Positions 22,002 to 34,045 of a stretch of 64,000 nt of DNA are shown here, one piece after another. The position numbers were made by a program, and so were the translations under genes. The notes below the pieces were generated by a model, which did not search any database, was not told the origin of the DNA, and saw only the letters and a program-made list of their open reading frames with translations. Origin of the DNA: Coffea arabica (Eukaryota > Streptophyta > Magnoliopsida > Gentianales > Rubiaceae). The DNA is taken from contig NC_092326.1 of NCBI RefSeq assembly GCF_036785885.1, positions 38,588,287 through 38,652,286 of the forward strand. The letters run 5' to 3'. Within the stretch, counting starts at the first letter, position 1. The number at the start of each line of letters is the position of its first letter.

Positions 22002-22507
22002 TGTCATGAGGTCTGGCAGAAGGCGTGAAGATACGAAGAGGGAAGGCGTGGAATAGGTAGAAGGAACAAATGAAGGCGTGGTTTCAAGACCACGCCTTAG
22101 CTGGAAGATGATTCTGCAACAGACGCACATGAAGAATAACAAACTTTCAAATTAGCTGCAACGGTCTCTCAGCCACTTGGTCACGCCAATTGGAAGATAC
22201 GAAGTTGGTTATCAGCTGATTATCTATAAATAAGATAGAATGAATGTAATAGGGAGGGAAGTTTTGTGTAATATCATCAGAGATTGGGCTGAGCCCTTTT
22301 CTGTTCTTTCTCCCCAATTCCTTCACTCTTGTTCATCTTCTTAACTTTTCCCGCCTTTTCTGTATCTCTTAATTCTTACATCAATTACAGTTATCTGAGT
22401 CAATTCCGCAACTTAGTCCTTCGATTGATTGATTATTATCGAGTTGAATTATTCATTCTTGTTATTAGATTTGAGATTTCCACATAGCTCAGTCTGGTAC
22501 CATTACA
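22002..22507 (+). repeat. 5' LTR of the chromovirus
   Basis: Starts TGTCATGAGG and ends CCATTACA. U3 has AAGGCGTG three times (from 22019, 22043, 22073) and its complement once; 22073-22098 is a hairpin with a 10-bp stem. A TATA word (CTATAAATAAG) lies near 22225-22235. Confidence 0.95.
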
Positions 22508-22508
22508 G

Positions 22509-22520
22509 TGGTATCAGAGC
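22509..22520 (+). other. Primer-binding site, initiator-Met tRNA
   Basis: TGGTATCAGAGC, one base after the LTR; full match to the expected complement. Confidence 0.92.
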
Positions 22521-22538
22521 TAGCTACGAGCCATTGGG

Positions 22539-25500
22539 ATGACTAAAACACAGGAGGAGATGATGAGGAAGGACCTGACTGAGCTAGGGAGTGCCATGAG
22601 GACATTTGCCAATAAGAATGACGGACTGGAGCAAGCCGTGAGAGCCATGGAACACAGGCAAGAGAGCACTGAAAAAACCATTAAGAACTTGGATCAGAAG
22701 TATGAGAGCATGGTGAACATGATGGCACAGATGATGGCCAAGTTGACTGACAAGGAAAAAGGAGAAGAAGGAAGCAGCTCAGGAGGATATCAGAAATTAG
22801 ATCTGGTCAGCAAAAAACCTGAGAAAGCAGAAAATAGAGGAGGGAACAGGTTGCCAAAACTTGACTTCCCTGTGTTTGATGGAGAGAACCTGAGGGAATG
22901 GGTCAGGAGAGCCAACAAGTACTTTCAGATCCAGGGGGTGGAAGAGGAGCTAAAATCTGATCTGGCTCAATTGCACCTCAAGGGGAAGGCAGACATCTGG
23001 TTCCATGGAATGTACCATAGAAGAATTGAAGTTCCTTGGGAGGAGTTGTCCATGGCCATATGCGAGAGATTTGGAGGAGGAACACCAGAAGAGACCATAG
23101 AAGAGTTCAATAAGCTGACTCAGACAGGAAGTGTGACTGATTACCTGGAAAAATTCGAACTGCTCAAATCCCTGGTAATGCCTCTACTACCTAACCAACT
23201 TGACTCCTATTATAAATCCTGTTTTCTGAGTGGCTTGAAGGGTGAGATTGTAAATATGGTGAGAATGGCTAGACCTCACACTTTAGCAGATACTATAGAA
23301 GCTGCTAAGCTGCAGGAGAAGAATTTAGAAGTTATAAGGAAGGCACAGAGGGCACTACCCCACGGAGCCCTATACAACTCCAATTCCATGGGACACAGTA
23401 GGCCAAACCTTGTCCCACAACTGAGGAACAAATGGCACAATGAAGGTTCTAAGGTACTCGGGGACAGTGACCACAGGGGGCACAAGGTAGGGGGAAACAC
23501 AGCAGACAAATTCAGGAAAATCTCTCCTACAGAGTTCAACTACAGGAGGGAGAAAGGATTGTGCTACAAGTGTGCAGAACCATACACTTTAGGCCACATC
23601 TGCAAGCAAGCTCAGATTCAGTATATATTGGAGGAGGAACCAACTGAGTTAATTGAAGTAACTGAAGGGGGAATAGATGAAGGGGAAGAGTTCTGTGACT
23701 GTATTGAGGGAGAAATCAGTAATGAAAGGATAGAGGTTTCAATTCACACATTGTCTGGAGGAAATGGACACAACACCTTTAAACTTAAGGGGGTACTTGC
23801 AGGAAGGGAACTCCTAATTCTGGTTGACAGTGGCAGCACCCATTGCTTTTTGGATGAAAGGTTGGTTTCTCACCTACAACTGCAAGTGGCAGGAACCCCC
23901 CTGACAGTAAGAGTCGCTAATGGGGAAAGATTGGAATCTAGACAACTCAGCAGACCCCTGAATTGGAAGATACAGGGACATGAGTTCCAGCACCACTTCA
24001 ACACTTTGCAGCTGGGGAGCTGTGATATGGTGCTGGGGGTGGACTGGCTGGCCAGATACAGCCCCATCGAATTTGACTTCAACCAGCTGAGCATGAAGTT
24101 CTCAAAAGGGAAGGAGGAAGTGGAGTTAAAGGGTGAATCTAATAAACTAAAACTGACAGCCATTAAAGGAAGCAAGTTGGCAAAGTGGAGAAGGAAGCAA
24201 GAATATGGAGTGACTGCATTTCTCACTATAATGGAGGAAGGACAGGAAGGACAGGAAGATGTGCCAGCAGAAGTGAAGCAGATGCTGAACCAGTACCAGG
24301 ATATATTAGCTGAACCACAGGGCCTACCTCCTCCTAGGAGCCATGACCATGGGATACCACTCAAGGAAGGTGCCAGGCCATTCCAAATCAGGCCCTACAG
24401 ATGTCCCTATGTGCAGAAGTCAGAGATAGAGAGGCTGGTCAGGGAAATGCTGCAAATGGGAGTTATACAGCCTAGCAATAGCTCCTTTGCCTCTCCAGTC
24501 CTGTTAGTCAAAAAGAAGGATGGAAGCTGGAGGTTTTGTGTGGACTACAGGCAACTCAATGAGCTCACAGTAAAGGATAAGTTTCCAATGCCTCTGATTG
24601 ATGAGCTGATTGACGAATTACATGGATCCAAGTATTTCACTAAAATTGATCTAAGGGGGCAGGTTACCATCAGATCAGGGTCAAAATAGAGGACAGATAC
24701 AAGACTGCATTCAGGACTCATCAGGGACTATACGAATTCAAGGTAATGCCATTTGGACTAACCAATGCCCCTGCTACATTTCAGAGCTTAATGAACCAAG
24801 TTTTCAAGGAGCAATTGAGGAAATTTGTGATAGTGTTCTTTGATGACATCTTGGTGTACAGCCCCACACTGGAAGCTCATCTCCAACATGTAGCAATAGT
24901 TTTGGACCTATTGAGACAGCACCAGCTGTTTGCCAAGCAGAGCAAGTGCTGTTTTGCACAAACTCAAATTGAGTACTTAGGCCACATAATTACTGCTGAA
25001 GGAGTGCAGGCAGATCCTAAGAAAATTGAGGGGATGAAGAACTGGCCACAGCCTAGAAATGTGAAGCAACTGAAAGGGTTCCTAGGTTTGACAGGCTACT
25101 ACAGGAAATTTGTGAGAGGTTATGGTTCCATTGCCAAGCCTCTAACAACATTGCTGAAGAAAGGGGGATTCCAATGGACTGAGGAGGCTGAAGAGGCATT
25201 CCAGAGGCTCAAGATGGCTATGTGCAGCACACCTGTGCTAGCCTTGCCGGATTTCAACAAGACTTTCATCATAGAAACAGATGCATGCTATGGAGGGATA
25301 GGAGCTGTGCTTCTGCAAGAAAGGAGGCCAATTGCTTATTTAAGTCAGAGCTTAGGAATAAAGAACTTGGGTTTGTCCATTTATGAGAAGGAACTTTTGG
25401 CACTGGTCACTGCAGTTACTAAGTGGAGGCATTACTTGGAAGGACAACACTTCATTATCAGGACAGATCACCAAAGTCTCAAGTATTTGCTTGAGCAAAG

Positions 25501-27090
25501 GGTCACAACCCCACTACAGCAGAAGTGGCTCACAAAACTGTTGGGGTTAAGCTATGAAATTCAATACAAGAAGGGCAGGGAAAATGTTGTTGCAGATGCA
25601 CTATCCAGGAGAAACAGCAAGGAAGAAGGAGAGATTACAGAAATGACATATGTTATTCCTGAGTGGGTCAAGGAGGTGGAGGAAAGCTATCAAGGAGATG
25701 AGGAAGTTCAGGAAATGATCAAGAGGTTGATTCTCACACCAGGTTCCTTACAGAACTACTCCTATCACAATGGGATAGTCCAATACAAAGGAAGGGTAGT
25801 AGTGGGGAAGGGAGGACAAATCAGGAGGAAGATCATCCCTGCCATCCATGATTCACAGCTAAGAGGCCACTCTGGTGTACAAGCTAGCTATCTAAGAGCC
25901 AAGCAGTTCTTTCATTGGCCAGGGATGTATAAGGAAGTCAAGGATACAGTACTGCAATGTGACACCTGTAAGAGATGCAAGGATGAGCATGTTGCTTATC
26001 CTGGTCTCCTGCAACCACTACCCACACCACAGTACTCCTGGAGTCATGTTACCATGGATTTCATTGAGGGGCTACCTTCTTCAGAAAGGAAAGACACTAT
26101 CATGGTCACAGTAGACAGGTTCACTAAGTATGCTCATTTCATTAGCCTAACTCATCCTTTTGATGCTCCCACTGTGGCCAGAATCTTCCTGGACCAAGTT
26201 TGCAGACTCCATGGAATGCCACTGAACATGCTGTCAGACAGGGATAAGGTGTTTACCAGTCAATTCTGGACAGAATTATTTTCACTGATGGGGACTGAAC
26301 TATGCTTAAGTACTGCCTATCACCCCCCCAGACAGATGGCCAATCTGAGAGGGTGAATCAGGTGCTAGAGATGTACCTACGATGCATGACACATCAGGAG
26401 CCTAAAAGATGGAATGCCTGGCTATCAATGGCAGAGTGGTGGTATAACACCACTTATCACACTGCCATACAGATGAGTCCTTTTGAAGCATTGTATGGAA
26501 TGAAGCCACCCCAGCTAGCTTTAGGTGTATACTCACACTCTAAAGTGGCCACAGTAGCTGATCACTTACAAGAAAGGGAGAGAATCGAGGGTCTACTCAA
26601 GGAGCACCTGGAGGAGGCCAACAACAGAATGAAGGTATATGCAGATAGGAGAAGGACTGAGAGGGAGTTCGAAGTTGGGGATTGGGTGTATTTTAGGCTG
26701 CAACCTTATAGGCAAAACTCTGTAGAGATGAGAAGGAGCACTAAACTATCAGCAAAGTACTTTGGACCTTATCAAGTAATCCAGAGGATAGGAAGGGTGG
26801 CCTACAAACTTCAGCTCCCACCCTCATCCAAAATACACCCAGTTTTTCATGTGTCCCTGCTCAAAAGGAAGATTGGACAGAAGGTGGTTCTCGTGTTACA
26901 ACTGCCAGCAACAAACGAGAAGGGTCACTTAAGGGTGGAGCCAATGGCAGTGCTGGATCGCAGGATTGTTAAGAAGAAAAACGCAGCAGCAGTCCAGTGG
27001 CTGGTACAATGGTGGGGCGCCACTCCTGCCGAGGCAACGTGGGAAGATGCGGAGGAGATAGAACTCCAATTTCTAGAATTCCAATCTTGA
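22539..27090 (+). pseudogene. Chromovirus gag-pol, two frameshifts
   Basis: Gag domain (FPVFDGENLREWVRRA, from about residue 113), zinc knuckle CYKCAEPYTLGHICK, aspartic protease LVDSGSTHCFL, RT from VKKKDGSWRFCVDYRQL, then a one-base shift in a G run (24655-24659). RT continues with MPFGLTNAPATFQ and catalytic FFDDILVYS; RNase H (ETDACYGGIGAVLL) and integrase HHCC and core (TMDFIEGL, LSDRDKVF) follow to a second shift in a C run (26323-26329). The last piece gives the catalytic Glu (GQSERVNQ), the GPY/F motif (KYFGPYQVI) and a C-terminal chromodomain (VQWLVQWWGATPAEATWED), which in other chromoviruses directs integration to marked chromatin. The extra bases may be assembly errors, in which case the element may be intact. 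The start is the first ATG after the primer site. Confidence 0.92.
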
Positions 27091-27106
27091 GGTCAAGATT
27101 TAATTG

Positions 27107-27117
27107 CAGGGGAAGCT
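27107..27117 (+). other. Polypurine tract of the chromovirus
   Basis: GCAGGGGAAGC just before the 3' LTR; primer of plus-strand DNA synthesis. Confidence 0.75.
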
Positions 27118-27119
27118 AT

Positions 27120-27625
27120 TGTCATGAGGTCTGGCAGAAGGCGTGAAGATACAAAGAGGGAAGGCGTGGAATAGGTAGAAGGAACAAATGAAGGCGTGGT
27201 TTCAAGACCACGCCTTAGCTGGAAGATGATTCTGCAACAGACGCACATGAAGAATAACAAACTTTCAAATTAGCTGCAACGGTCTCTCAGCCACTTGGTC
27301 ACGCCAATTGGAAGATACGAAGTTGGTTATCAGCTGATTATCTATAAATAAGATAGAATGAATGTAATAGGGAGGGAATTTTTGTGTAATATCATCAGAG
27401 ATTGGGCTGAGCCCTTTTCTGTTCTTTCTCCCCAATTCCTTCACTCTTGTTCATCTTCTTAACTTTTCCCGCCTTTTCTGTATCTCTTAATTCTTACATC
27501 AATTACAGTTATCTGAGTCAATTCCGCAACTTAGTCCTTCGATTGATTGATTATTATCAAGTTGAATTATTCATTCCTGTTATTAGATTTGAGATTTCCA
27601 CATAGCTCAGTCTGGTACCATTACA
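27120..27625 (+). repeat. 3' LTR of the chromovirus
   Basis: 506 bp, four substitutions from the 5' LTR, ends CATTACA before the CAACT duplication (27626-27630). Confidence 0.95.
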
Positions 27626-27630
27626 CAACT

Positions 27631-27840
27631 TTCGCATCAAAGTTTTTCTTTTCATTTCCCTTCTGCTTTTGATTTAATTTTGTCATTTTATTGCGAGTAG
27701 GTCAATCTCGATTTTGTTAATGTTGTTTATTTCATCCACTTGAGACGGTTACGTCATGACTGGGAACAAGCGCAAAAAACCAAGAAAGAACCAAAAGACA
27801 AATACCACATTTATTTACCGATCCGTGCTTTGTATCCACA
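27631..27840 (-). promoter_or_regulatory. Displaced distal promoter of NLR1
   Basis: The sequence here resembles 59955-60140 upstream of NLR2 (TTTTGTCATTTTATTG; GACGGTTACGTCATGACTG against GACGGTTTCTCATGACTG; GAACAAGCGC; AAGAAAGAACCAA). It is therefore the original NLR1 upstream region, now 5.6 kb farther away. Confidence 0.6.
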
Positions 27841-28419
27841 AATTTCACACGTGATTGTGATCCTGTGAAGCCCTGTGCTATTTTCTTGAGGAGAATCTCA
27901 TGGAGTTGTTTGTCTCACATGCATGATTTTTTTTTGTCTCACATACATGATTAAATGCCTCTTTTTATTTTTTTTCTTGGTAGGGGCAATAATTGTTCAA
28001 AACTTCATCCATAGTATTAAAATGACTTTGTCCCATGTTGCCTTTTGTATAAAGAAGCATTTCCTTTGGTTGTCTATAAATATAATAGGTTTGTGATGGG
28101 ATTAAGTGCACCAAATCAAGAGAGCGTTAGTGGACTATTTAGACTTTTGAGTCATTAAACTTTTTGTTTAGTCAAATATTTTGGGTTCACTTGTGTTTTA
28201 AATATTAGGTGTTTTGAGTCTAAAAATACTTTTTTAAGGCATTTTTGTACTTTCTTTTTCATAGTAAAATATTGCTCCTCCTCCGCCCATGAATGTAGGT
28301 CAATTTGATTGAACCACGTAAATTCTTGTGTTCTTATTTTATTTATTCTTTGCTTTGTTATTTGTATTTTTGGGGTTGCCAAAAATCTTTTCGTTAATTT
28401 TCTAGGGCCAGACCTAACA
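27841..28419 (+). repeat. Intergenic, then a degraded Copia 5' LTR
   Basis: The LTR end is clear (GACCTAACA at 28411-28419, directly before a Met-tRNA primer site). The U5 words (CATGAATGTAGGTCAATTTG, AACCACGTAAATTCTTGTG) are of the Tork/Tnt1 kind. A TATA word is near 28075. The left limit was not found; about 27990 is a guess. Confidence 0.55.
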
Positions 28420-28422
28420 AAC

Positions 28423-29345
28423 TGGTATCAGAGTTTTTTCGGAGGTTTTGAATTTTGTGACAATAATGACGATAACAAAGACTGTTATTATGAATTTGGA
28501 GAATATAGATTCGAAAATTGATAATGAGAATTAGGCCTTGTTACTTCTGTATTCCTTTCACCAATTTTTTAAACTATTTTTGCGATATTATGATTTATGG
28601 AAAAGAAACAATTTCGTATCGAGAAATTAAATCTGCATTAAAATTTAAGGAGCAGATAGACACAGATATTACTGGAAAAATTTAGTGAAAGTCAGGCGGA
28701 AGGTCTAGTTGCTAGGGGTAGAATCAAGAAAAAAGAATTTGACAGTAGTAGATCTAAATCTAAATCTAAATCCAGACATAGAAATTTGGAGTGTAATTAT
28801 TGTCATAAATTGGGGCACATTACGGCAAATTGTTTTAAATTGAGATATAGATTGAAATAAAAGAGGAAATCTAGTGAGAAAAATATTAAGACTGCCGAAT
28901 CCGGTGTTGCAGCTGATGAGAATGAAGGAAATATTTTCTTTACGACTGATGACAGAACAAGGTCTAAAAATGAATGGATTTTAGATTTAGGGTGCTCTTA
29001 TCACATGTGTCCCAATAGGGATTTATTTTTCACTGATAAATCTTGTAATGGTGGAATTATTTTGATGAGTAATAATGTCATTTGTGATGTTGTTGATAAG
29101 GGTACAATCTGAATTAAAATGCATGATGGTATTGTGAGGATGCTCACTAATATTAGACATGTTCTTAATTTGAAAAAAAAAAAAATCTCTTCTCTTTGGG
29201 CATCCTTGAGACTCTTAGGTGCAAATACATAACTGAAAATGAAGTTATGAAGGTTTCCAAAGATGCTCTCATTGTAATCACAGCTTGCAGGGTTGGTAGT
29301 TTATATATTTTGCAGGGATCTACTGTCACAGGTTCGACTGCAGTT
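28423..29345 (+). pseudogene. Copia gag-pol relic
   Basis: From the primer site (TGGTATCAGAG, 28423-28433) on, fragments in one frame read a zinc knuckle CNYCHKLGHITANC (about 28790), a protease motif ILDLGCSYHMCPNRD in which the usual DSG is DLG, and a pre-integrase block with HVLNLKKK and then, in another frame, VMKVSKDALIV and GSLYILQGSTVTG. Stops and a poly-A run break it. It ends abruptly near 29345, before the integrase core. It is a different copy, and more decayed, than the Copia element at 1-2595. Confidence 0.78.
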
Positions 29346-30001
29346 TTGTCATCACCATCTATATTTAAAAAAATTAATAAATATATATCTATATTTAATA
29401 TTCAACTTAATTAGTTACAAACTTATGACAATGATATTATTAGTTATATGTATTATATATTGTATATTAGTATTTATAGTATAATTGATATTATCAATTA
29501 TACTAATAATTATATATGTTTATACTAATAGAAATTATTAATTAGTTAAAATAAATTTACTAATACATTTATACTAAATTCTTAATTACACTTGACATAA
29601 TAACACATTTTTTCTCATAAAAAATACAATAATGATTTAGTGATTGTGTTTGTATTAACAGTGAAAACTTAACTACTTTAGTTGTATTTGTTTTATCATG
29701 TTGGATTGTATTCAAATAACTTTTTTAAATTATTTTTTTGAGTTTCAATTGTGAAATTACAGTGAATAATAATTTGGTGATGTGTTGATATTTTAGTACT
29801 TGATTATTTGTTAAAATTTGACTATAATAAAATTATATAATAAATTTTTATTAGTCCCGTGGATGCCCCTACGGGGGAAGCGGGGTGGGGTGGGAGGAGT
29901 AGGGGACAGGGGGGAATTAATGGACTCCCCCATCCCCCGCCCCCAACCCCACCCTGTTGCCATCCCTACTCACTACCAGCAATCTCTATCACTCACCACC
30001 A

Positions 30002-30004
<3 letters not shown>
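29346..30004. other. AT-rich sequence, then a G-rich/C-rich block
   Basis: No gene. 29346-29850 is extremely AT-rich. At 29871-29960 a G-run stretch (GGGGTGGGGTGGG) is followed by a C-run stretch (CCCCCGCCCCCAACCCCACCC) that can pair with it. Confidence 0.5.

Positions 30005-30041
<37 letters not shown>
30005..30041. repeat. (TA)n microsatellite
   Basis: Uninterrupted TA repeat of about 18 units, directly next to a MITE end. Confidence 0.9.
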
Positions 30042-30043
<2 letters not shown>

Positions 30044-30044
30044 A

Positions 30045-30447
30045 AGGGATAATTTCAGTAACCTCTCTCACAGCTTCTAGTAATTACACTTAAATATCCT
30101 CTAATATTGAAAATTACACTGCTTGTTTTTAATGGTCAAAAGTTGACTTTTATATATGCATTCTTTGCTGTCCTAAGAGGATGATTGAAAGGCCAATATT
30201 TTTCCCTTTTTTTTTGTTGATTTCATAAAAAAGTGGTACATGTTTTCTCCTACATACAAGGAGGGCAAATTTGGTAGAAAATTATGTGTCAGTACTTTTT
30301 CTCAATTTTTAAGGAAGCTTTTCTCGACAAGGGCTAAAATAGTTATAAAAAATGTCATTCAAGGATAGGGCAGTATAATTTTTAATATTAGGGAGTATTT
30401 AAGTGCAATTGCTAAAAATTTCAAGGGATATTTTTGAAATTATCCCT
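30045..30447. mobile_element. MITE with about 78-bp inverted repeats
   Basis: The left end AGGGATAATTTCAGTAACC and the right end are inverted copies over about 78 bp, including the block ATTACACTTAAATA. About 403 bp, non-coding. A relative fragment is at 33655-33790. Confidence 0.7.
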
Positions 30448-31189
30448 ATTTTAAAACTTGTGAGTGTTTTAAAGTGTCACCTTAAATAACTATTTTAATA
30501 GTAAAATTTTGTTTTTCTAAAACACTCCTAAAACAGGCGTGCCAAGGTACTTAAATGCAAAAGGACACAATCGATGTGTGTGCATTTGTTTGATTTATGT
30601 TAGGTGAATTCAATGTTCAAAACCCTTTCTTTCTTTCTTCTTTTTTTTTTTGGTAAAAGTCAAATCCTGTAAGCACGACATCTGCGGGCAACCCGTGCAA
30701 ACATAGCTGTCGACTCGGATAAGAACGAGAATCTTTGATTTTTCAGTTTGCCGAACTGCAAAGCATACCTTTCTTTCTTTATTAGTATTATCATTAGTTT
30801 TTTTCTTGACAACCATACTTCGAAAAGGTACAAGCTGTTTGTTCTACTAGCAAATAAAATTTCCACTTGCAGCTCAGAGCCAGCCTACATCACCCACTTG
30901 AAAAGAATAGAAAATCCAAGGGAACTTTCAACGTAGTTGGGATGCTTAATTGCAAATGTATTTGTCAAGTAGTTGGGACCAAACAACTTTGCTACTAATA
31001 AACGAAAGCCCGACTTGCAACTTGCCAGCAAGAAAAAAAAAAAAAAAAACAGAAAGTCTCCATCAAAAGATGTTGACAGTTTATTCACCAAAAAAAAATA
31101 AAAAATGTAGACAGCACTATAGAGAAGAAGGTACCCCAGTTAATTATTGGCTGAATTGCATCAAGGATATTCACTCGCAATTTAAAATT
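30448..31189. other. Intergenic, no gene seen
   Basis: Short open frames here are broken by poly-A/T tracts and show no motif. Confidence 0.5.
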
Positions 31190-31685
31190 TAGGATAAATT
31201 ACACTTTACCCATTGTGATTTAGTATTTTTTACATAGCCTCTTATGATTTCAAAAGATATACATAACCTTCTCATGATTTGAATTAAAATATCAGAGTGA
31301 CAGAATTTATATTTCATAATGAAATCAACTAAAATATCAAAAATATTCCTACGTAAAGTTGAAAATTATTTATTAATTACAGGAGGGTTATGTATAAATT
31401 TTGAAAATCATAAGGGAATTATATGGTAAAGTACTAAACTATAAGAGTGTTATATGGTAAAATATAAAATCATACGGGTTAGTATGTCATATATATTATA
31501 TTTATGTATTCTAGTCATTTCAGCCATTTTAGTTTTTAAATAAATATAATATTACGAATGGTCATTTTCGTCATTTTAACACTTTAATCCAAATTATATA
31601 AAAGGATTATATATAATTTTTAAAATTATAGGGAGGTTAAATGAAAAATAACTATACCACAAGAGGTAAAGTGTATTATGTCCTA
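31190..31685. mobile_element. MITE, TAGGATAAATTACACTTTACC family
   Basis: The ends are inverted (TAGGATAAATTACACTTTAC; TAGGACATAATACACTTTAC). A second member is at 61638-62096. Confidence 0.65.
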
Positions 31686-32104
31686 AAATTTAGGGCCAAG
31701 CCCCAAATCATATTCGTCTGTTGGATCCTTCTTGGGTGCAAATGCCGTTCAAATATCTTTTTAATTGGCATATGTTAACTGGGGTGTGAAATCCGACAAA
31801 CTTTATTATGGTAATTGAGCAATTTACAAGACATTCCATAGGGTTGCTCAATAGTTAATTAAAAATATTTTTTTTAAGGGTTGGTCAATTGAAACTTATT
31901 AAGTGGATGACCAATGAGTCTAGTTGGCAAAAGTATATATTTGCTATATTTTTATTACCTTTGTGGCTTTGTTTCTTTATTATTTCGGATTTCTTCTTTT
32001 ATGCCTTCTTCCTCCCTCACTCAACTATCTGCAGCCCTTCGGGCAAATGCGAATGGAGAAGATTGTGGAGTGCAAAACAGCGGTGGAGGGGACATAGATT
32101 CTGT

Positions 32105-32676
32105 GTTTTAAAACTCAGACCGGACTAGCCGGTTCGACCGGTTGAACCGGAAACCGGTCAAGTGTTTGGTCCGAGTCATGTTTAAAAATCGGATAAGTAA
32201 AAATCCGGTCAAAATCGGGTTTGACCGAGAAAAACCGGAATTTTCGGTTCAAACAGCTTTTTTTCAAACTTTTTCAACATTATGTTTTGATTCCTAAATT
32301 GTTAAAAATTATTAATATACCTCAAATATTTCATACTTTATCAATATTTTCTTAAAGTTTGGTATTATTTTTCAATTAAGCCCCATAATTTTAATTCTAA
32401 ACTTGTTAATGCTCATTAAATAATATAAATTGTTACTTGATTGTTTTAATTTCTTTGTATTTCCTTGTTAAATATATTTAAAATATCAAATATATATGAA
32501 TATACCTTTATTAATATTAACATGTTATTAGGTATTTTACATATAATATTTGAATTTTTAAATAATTTTTATTTATGATGTCATCCGGTTCAACCCCTAT
32601 TGAACCCAGTTGAACCCATTGACCCCTGATCCCTGAACTTGACCGAGTCGATACCCAATCCGATTCTGAAAACATA
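32105..32676. mobile_element. MITE with CCGGTT-rich ends (hAT type likely)
   Basis: The left end is rich in CCGGTTCGACCGG words; the right end has the inverted counterpart (CCGGTTCAACCC, GACCGAGTCGA, CCAATCCGATTCTGAAAAC). The middle is AT-rich with no frame. 31686-32104 to its left holds no supported gene. Confidence 0.55.
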
Positions 32677-34040
32677 GCATAGAATAGAAGTGGGTTACAG
32701 TCAGTCAAATTTGACTTGGCATTCCTTGCCAAATGTACTTATTACATATTACACCCTTAAGTTCTAAAATATTTGTCATCTATTTCACTCTAAAATGTTC
32801 CAATATATTTGTTATGCCATACAAGTTAAAGTCATTTTTAATTTCTATTTCCAATGTTGTCCATTTCTCTATTTATGCACATTTTAAGTTAAAATTCAAA
32901 ATTCAAAATTTGGAGAATCAAATTGAAAAGAAAAATACAAATATCATAATTAAAGTATTATTATTAAAAAGTTGGATTCTCGAAGAACGATAAACATATT
33001 GGGACGACAGAAGGAGTAATTATGCACTTGGCAAGATTTCATTAGCTATTGAGTAACTTATGAATTGTTCATAAATTGTTCAATAACTAGAGTAGATCTT
33101 ACAGTTAAAATTCACCTACCCAGTTTTTTGGTGAGGGGAGAAGGGGACAGGATGGAGAATCTACCTTGCAACTCACTGTTGAAGTACTTCTTTGCAATTT
33201 CACCTGCATATGGTTGTGCTGAACTTGTTAATTTCTATTTGAAAGATAGAAAAAGTTAAAGATCTTAAAAATTTGAATAGTATAGACAATTTTCCACTAT
33301 GAATTCTCCAAAAGTGTTTATTTTCCATATCCACAAATTTTACGCATATGTATATCCTTTCATTATCACATTATGACCTTGAAGTACTTCATGTAGCCAG
33401 AACGAATTGCAATTCACTTCTATACAATCCAAAATGGATTGATCAACTACATCGAAATGGAGGATGCCCATCATAATTAAACTAATTATGGACGCTTATA
33501 ATGTCCAAGTAATGAAAATCTAATAGATAAAAGGGTCCATTATTATTATTTAACCCTTCTATGATTTTGTGTTCTACCACGTTATCCCGCAATTGTTTAA
33601 CTATTTTTTCTGGCCTCAATTGTTTTACCATATTCACCTAACACCCTCTATATTTTTATGGTATAATTTTAAAAACCTCCCTTGAGGTAAACCTCATTTG
33701 AGGTTTATGATAATTACACTCAACTCCCTCTTTGTTTCAATAATATTACACTTACCTCCTTTGATATAAAATGAAATCACTACCGTTCATGTAAGAATTC
33801 AACCAAAAAAAAAGAGTGCATTCATCATTTTTTGGCCATCGTTACCAATTCCTTCTTCCCCCAACTATCAAACCCGTTCCTCAAGTGAAACTCTTTTTCT
33901 CAAGTATACATACACCCGTTACCTTCTCTACCTATTTGAGCTCATTTTCAGTGGATTCTTTCTTTATTTCTCACAGTGTTGAATATATGACACGTGTCTT
34001 CATTTATTAACAAACGTTAAAATTAGTTAAACTTAAATTG
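32677..34040. other. Intergenic, no gene seen
   Basis: AT-rich. Contains a MITE fragment at 33655-33790 (AACCTCCCTTGAGG and ATTACACT words) and no supported protein. Confidence 0.5.
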
Positions 34041-34045
34041 ATCAT

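Larger units (their letters stand above)
22002..27625 (+). mobile_element. Ty3/Gypsy chromovirus, complete, young
   Basis: 5624 bp, with two 506-bp LTRs, a Met-tRNA primer site, one gag-pol frame ending in a chromodomain, a purine tract and a CAACT target duplication. The two LTRs differ at four positions by eye (0.8%). With the commonly used grass rate of 1.3e-8 per site per year this is about 0.3 million years, as a rough guide. Gag-pol is interrupted only by two single-base shifts, both in homopolymer runs. The lineage could be Reina; this is from motif memory. Confidence 0.95.
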
